NCBI GenBank assembly: GCA_016801845.1
Contig: CM028923.1
Coordinates: forward strand, 8,268,001-8,332,000
Origin: Polydactylus sextarius
Lineage: Eukaryota > Chordata > Actinopteri > Polynemidae
Direction of reading: 5' to 3'
DNA length: 64,000 nt
A model generated the notes under the pieces. That model saw only the letters and a program-made list of their open reading frames with translations, made no database searches and was not told the DNA's origin. Made by a program: the position numbers and the translations under genes. Positions 58,957-64,000 of the stretch are shown here, piece by piece (position 1 is the stretch's first letter; every line of letters starts with the position of its first letter).

Positions 58957-61508
58957 ATAATTCATATCAAGATGTCATACAAGTCAGGGCCTGCTTCTAA
59001 ATCTGTCTGCACATACTGTTTTATAAACACTACAGGTCGAGAGCTTGTCTGCAACATCACTAAAGAGGACTGGATTTTTTGTGTCATCTGTTTTCTGATT
59101 ATAAAAATGTTTAATTTAAATTATTGTTGTGCATTATATTAGACCTTATTAAAGTACTTGTCAGTGAATTGTGCTGTGACCAAACATCTATAAAAGAAAA
59201 GAAAAAAATAAGAAAAAATATATAATTTACATGTTCTGTTTTCATATATTTCTATATTATCTTTCTGTAATGTTCTTTATGGATGTTGTGAACTGCACAC
59301 CTCTCTACAACTCTACAGTTGTCTATTTTATCAGAAATAAAGACGGGAAAAAATGTTCCTGATATTCAGTCTGACATAAATGATCATTTACAGATGTCAC
59401 CCTCTTCAATTTACCTGCAGCACACCAGAGTCACTATACTACCTAAACTGACAAATAATACAATACAATAATTTAGATTTAGATTTTATCTGTTCTGCAT
59501 GGATGTTACCATAGTTATTTTATTATACACATTTAATCCTTAATCCCTTTTTGTTGATCATTTGTTGTCAATATCATTTCCCCCTGTTATTCTGTATTGC
59601 AAGCAATGCACATATCCAAAGAAATATTAATGTTATTACTCCTCTATCCTTGGATCAAGACTCATGTCTACAGGATTTGTTAGCACCCTGGAGAACTATG
59701 TGAGATGCAAAGCGAAGGGATTACAACACTTGTCATTTCATTACTTATTTTGACGATCCCTTTTCTTATTTTTCACCACTGCCACCGCAGAGCACAGTGT
59801 CATTCTCTTCCAGGGAAATGTGTCATCTTGTAACCTTCTCATAAGCGTTAATAATACATTGCCCTCAAGTCATTCGAAATTGCACTTTGCAAATCCTTTC
59901 ATATGCACAATCAATCATTTTCTAATTAATTCAAAAAAACTATTTAGCATCCCATCCCTCGCCCTCTTTCACATACGCACAGCTGTTTGGAAAGCCAGAG
60001 TACATCAAATTAAAAGATCATTGCATTAACCCACACAAGCGGGAATTCCATCATACCAACATCATGAATGTGTATTTCACTTTTAGCGCAATTAAAGTGT
60101 TGATGTAATGCACATGGTGTGCCCAGTTACAACCAAACAGGTGTTTTCCCTCATTTGTACCTCGCTGACTTGACCCTTTCAGTGTTTACGTCAATGTTTC
60201 TTACTGCTGATGAATGTTCCAATTTTCGCCACAGATTTGGTTTAGAAAAAACAGTAATTAATATTAAGAACTATCAAAATGAAGGACTGTTTTGTAGATT
60301 CCACTGCGGGACAGACACAGCTCAATCTGTAAAGCTACTTCAACTAACATTAGGGATCTGATTTTGCCAAAACAGTATGACAGATAATTGACAGTTCTAA
60401 GTTGGAAAAGCAAGAAGTCAAGCCTGTCATTTTTTATTTTATGATCATGTCATTGTGCAGTTTAAAAGTCCCCAGAGATGCAGATGCTTTCAGAAGCACA
60501 TTTTTAAGTACGTTACGTTATTCGATTTCTGACTAAATCCATAGCTAGTTTTCTGTAGAGCTGAATGTTCTGGATGTGTAGAATGACAGGGTGACACATT
60601 GGCAATCAAGCAAAGCAATAAAATAGAATGAGCTTGTCTATACTCGAACATTACATCTATTGTTTTAAGGACTGTAAAATCTATGCTGTCACGTGTAATT
60701 GTTTTTGTTTGAAAAAAATTATTTTAAAAAATGGATTTTCTCTCATGCTCAGTAGCTGTTCCAGTTAAATACCAAAGGTTAAAGAGGAATTAAGTTTACC
60801 ATTCACATATGTAAGTACTTAAAAACCACTGAACAGTCCTTAGAAGGCACCATTAAGACTTAATTAAACAATCACACACCACTTTAGCAGCAGGGGGAGA
60901 AGCAGTCATGTCTTATAATTAAATAGTACGAACGTAGAGTGAAGGACAGGCAGCATGTGTTCATAACCTGATTCAAACCTGGCGAATCAGAGTGTAGTTA
61001 GTCACAATGAATCATAGAAGTACCACACAAAAAAAAAAGATAAAGTGTAAGAATGACCAAGTGAATTAAATTATGGAAATTGATGTTAATGAAACATCAA
61101 GTAATACCACAAAGAGTCAGAGACACATGCACACAGACCAAGTAATAAAATACAACAAGTGTATGGCATTACTTAAATAAAACCGCCATTAATAAGTTAA
61201 TATGTGGTATTGATCACATTATAGAACAGAAAATCTTAGATGAGGAACAAGCCATTTAAAAATCAATGCTGTAGTGAGTGCTACCATTACAAATGGTCAT
61301 ACAGTGCCACCATGTGGACATTATCAGATGTACAGTTGCAATACAAAAATATGAGATATATGAATAAGATAGGTTGTAGAACACTTAGCACCAGTTACTG
61401 TTTCTGTGTTTTACGTATGGCATCTATAGAGGCATGTGCAACATATCAGTAAAAGTGACTTAGTGGTAACAATTAAAAAGCATACACAATCACAATCTCA
61501 GTCCAAAA
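58957..61508. other. Receptor 3'UTR and intergenic region up to thap5
   Basis: An AATAAA at 59336-59341 could end the receptor transcript. Beyond that the sequence is AT-rich with no convincing exon on either strand. Confidence 0.6.
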
Positions 61509-63154
61509 TCAGACCAACATGGATGATATATAATCTTCTAAAGCTTTCTGCTTCTCTTTAAAAGCAGCTCCATCTCTTTTCAGTAGAGCTATCTCTGTCT
61601 CAAGAGCGTGGATTTTAGCCACCGTGTTCTCCTCCCTGCGATCCAGTTCCAAAATCTTTGCATGCAAACTCAAGATCTTACTCCAGAGCTGATCTTTGTC
61701 CGTGTCCGCTCTGCAGTAAGAGTGCTCGTAAACAGAAATGTTCTCTCCCTCACAGGGTCCAGTTTCCTCCAGAAAGCAGCCTTTAGTTTCATCTTTAACT
61801 ACTTCTACAGGAACAAAGCTAAAAGTCTGGCTCAGTGCTGATTGGACAGCAGCTGCATCCACATTTGCCTCTCCATCTGAGAATGACTCACAGCACAACA
61901 CAGTCACAGTGGAGTCTGTGGGCTTTTCAGAGTAGGGGGAGTCATCGCCTGGGGACAATGCAATGCAGGTTGCTATTGGGATTCCACTGTCACCTGGTAC
62001 GTCACAAGCAGCTGTCTGTATCTCCGACTGGTTTGTGTGACAAGAGATGATAGTGTCTGACACCAGAGGAAGTTCAAATATCACCTCTGTGGGTTCAGCA
62101 ACAGGGCTGTTTGTTGTACTTGACTGGAGCTTTTTGTATGTTCTGCTTAAAATGAGAGGCTTCTTATTGAGAGGACAGTCAAATCCTGTGGGTTCGGTAT
62201 CAATGTGTGTAAATCCTTGGGTTTGGCGTTGGGACTCCTTTTACTGGTTGTCACTTTTTTCTCAATGTCCTGGGATAAATAGAAAAGGTAGCGTTAATTT
62301 AATGACATATGCTAAAATCATGATATTCACACTACTCTAACAAGACATCTACAATAAAACTGTGATTGAAAAGAAATAACAAATTTTCTACAGAGCAATA
62401 TTGACTCAGACAGAAACCAAAAACATTGTATTTTTTGCAAGTGAATGCATCTCCTCCATTGTTGTCATCCTACTTGTGCTCTTCCTCCTGCGGCAAATAT
62501 CAAAGTATGACCAGAGCTAAATCTGTGATGAGTTCATTCAGGGTGAAATATTCAAGATGATTGATGCTGAGACAGGGGAGAAAAAAACAGAAACAATACG
62601 TACAACTTCTGTGGAAGGGAAAATGGTTGGGATTGCTGTGTTTTTCAGGTAACGAATGCCCCATCGAATATCGAAACAGTCCTCTGTGAAGTGCTCGCTG
62701 CACAGGCACTGATGTCGACTCGGGGTCCACTCCTCCCTCTTCATGTTGTCCACCCATCTCTGAAGCCTGGGCTTGTCTTGTAGGGGAAACCTAAGGAAGG
62801 AAGAGAGGGATGCTTTGAAATTGAATCTACAATGATGAGCCTTGTTTCTCAAATTAAAATATGTTCATATTAACTCCTGTTCCATTGCAAGTGTATTACA
62901 TTGACATATATTATGTACTATAAACATCACGTTAATGCTAAGTTTGCCTCTATATCTCATATTATGTTTTACTCAAAGGCGTTTAGGCGAACTGAGAAGC
63001 ACTTGCAGCTAAACTAAATGAATATTTCAACTCAAAGACACACATCAGACAGCAAACAGAAAACATACGGATAGAAGCTAATTCTCTTGTTGTCTTGTCT
63101 GGATGCACTGCCTCCACGGTTCCTGCAAGCTTTCACAGCGCAGTACCGTGGCAT
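61509..63154 (-). CDS. thap5: thap5: THAP zinc-finger protein 5 (last junction ambiguous)
   Basis: Nuclear C2CH zinc-finger DNA-binding protein. Exon 1 (63154-63069) encodes MPRYCAVKACRNRGGSASRQ and so on. Exon 2 starts at 62790 and completes the THAP fold: FPLQDKPRLQRWVDNMK, CLCSEHF zinc ligands and NTAIPTIF, the AVPTIF-type box. The last exon ends at TGA 61509-61511. It holds EHSY, the HCF-1 binding motif (D/E-H-x-Y), followed by a coiled coil, clearly homologous to the human C-terminus. Human THAP5 is 395 aa. The link to the last exon is unclear. The best acceptor (62269) opens a Lys-rich frame closing at 62147, giving 131 aa. The C-terminal frame needs a weaker acceptor (62185 with donor 62600, giving 317 aa) or a 1-nt correction. 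Confidence 0.88.
62270..62603 (-). other. thap5 intron 2
   Basis: AT-rich intron of about 330 nt. No further exon that would resolve the frame problem is seen. Confidence 0.55.
62791..63068 (-). other. thap5 intron 1
   Basis: It divides the THAP domain between exon 1 (GTATGT donor) and exon 2 (CTTAG acceptor). The sequence is otherwise unremarkable. Confidence 0.8.
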
Positions 63155-63330
63155 ACCTGCGGTGAAACAACATGAAAACTGTTCACTGAGGCACGCTTGG
63201 AGCTAAAACATGTTTCACAACACAAACGGCTCGTAAAACAGTCACTTCCGGGTTGTGGCTCTGGTAGCGGAGATGACGTCTATTATCAAGAGAGTTCAAG
63301 AACCTTCCACGACTACAAACAATGACAGGG
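63155..63330. promoter_or_regulatory. thap5: thap5 5'UTR and promoter with ETS site
   Basis: ACTTCCGG (63244-63251; CCGGAAGT on the minus strand), a canonical ETS/GABP site, lies about 90 bp upstream of the thap5 ATG. A CRE-like ATGACGTC follows nearby. This suits a TATA-less housekeeping promoter. A CACCGCAG just 2 nt before the ATG also resembles an acceptor, so a spliced leader is possible. Confidence 0.5.
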
Positions 63331-63549
63331 ATATTTGGAGGCAATTGAATAAAACTGTGAATAAAAAATTGTATCCTATCCATGCTGTCAAATACTTGTG
63401 TATAACAGATTAATGATAGTACACGTACCAACTAAACAATATATTTACTTCTCTGAAAACACGTTTAGTTTCGCGCCTCAATCGACAAACAAAAACGGAA
63501 ATACGCGGAGGTCATTCTCTTGCTTTGGTTTTGATTTTTTCGGTCTAGC

Positions 63550-63734
63550 CATTAAGCTCCACGTGCGCATTGTCTCCACCAATCAGAGTGATCTGAGTCA
63601 CTGTGTTACCAAGTGGACCAATGGCGTTGCGAGTCGTGGTGTTACAGCTCAGGAATGTAATGTTAGCTCTCGTTTCGCATCAGCTGGAGCTGTCGGCTGC
63701 TGATAGAAGTAGTTCTCAGCCTCTCGGTCTCCAG
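63550..63734 (+). other. dnajb9: Probable dnajb9 promoter and 5' noncoding exon
   Basis: By synteny the gene head to head with thap5 should be dnajb9 (ERdj4), an ER co-chaperone induced by the unfolded protein response whose first exon is noncoding. Here there are a CCACGTG box (63559-63565), CCAAT boxes (63579-63583, 63618-63622) and a donor TCTCCAG|GTAAGC at 63734/63735. AGTGG-A-CCAAT (63612-63622) is one base from the ER stress element ERSE-II (CGTGG-N-CCAAT). No coding exon is in the window. Confidence 0.5.
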
Positions 63735-64000
63735 GTAAGCGGTCTTTTTCAAGAGTCATTAACGTTAATTTTTTTGTGGACGTTTTAGCTTCAAACAAGG
63801 GTTAAAAAAATAGTATTATTTAAAAGGCAGCGCCTCTTTAAATATCTTTCTTATTTCACGAAAACAATGAGTTGTCATTTTCTTGTGCTTGACGTCTGTC
63901 TGATGAAACTAGCTACCAAAGTAATGTTAGTCACAAACAATATACATCACATATTCAGGCTGTTGTTTAAAGAGTGTGTAGGAGAGTTTTGAATTTTCTA
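63735..64000 (+). other. Start of probable dnajb9 intron 1
   Basis: AT-rich sequence after the GTAAGC donor. No exon before the window ends. Confidence 0.4.

Overview
This window is vertebrate nuclear DNA, most likely from a teleost fish. The genes are split by short GT-AG introns, microsatellites and A/T homopolymers are abundant, and there is a degraded non-LTR retrotransposon. Gene order matches the human 7q31 block NRCAM-PNPLA8-THAP5-(DNAJB9). A vasotocin/vasopressin V2-type receptor sits inside the block. I cannot name the species or the duplicate copy. All exon limits were read by eye from splice sites, reading phase and remembered family sequence.

Layout. (1) 421-15994, minus strand: the whole coding part of nrcam, an L1-family neural adhesion receptor. 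It has a signal peptide, six Ig domains, five FNIII domains, one membrane span, and a tail with the FIGQY ankyrin site and a C-terminal NSFV. The constitutive exons add up to 1252 residues. Six more exons keep frame whether used or skipped (18, 57, 30, 33, 66 and 12 nt) and look like cassettes; the 12-nt one encodes RSME. (2) About 16-42.6 kb: a long 5' intron of nrcam with no convincing gene. A GC-rich candidate first exon/promoter lies at 42.6-43.0 kb. (3) 43-47.7 kb: intergenic, with a tandem duplication and a speculative two-exon 56-codon ORF beside an X-box-like site. (4) 47737-55790, minus strand: pnpla8, the patatin-type phospholipase iPLA2-gamma (nine coding exons, 754 aa, C-terminal SKL). 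A 173-codon single-exon ORF of unknown identity lies on the opposite strand inside its first intron, with an RFX X-box-like site 45 bp before its ATG. (5) 57941-58956, plus strand: a two-exon V2-type receptor that stops directly after TM7. (6) 61509-63154, minus strand: thap5, whose last junction is ambiguous and may be frame-broken. (7) 63.5-64 kb, plus strand: a probable 5' noncoding exon of dnajb9, head to head with thap5.

These genes are syntenic neighbours, not one pathway. The most interesting points are the unidentified nested ORF with its X-box, the tail-less V2 receptor, the nrcam cassette exons and the thap5 frame conflict.
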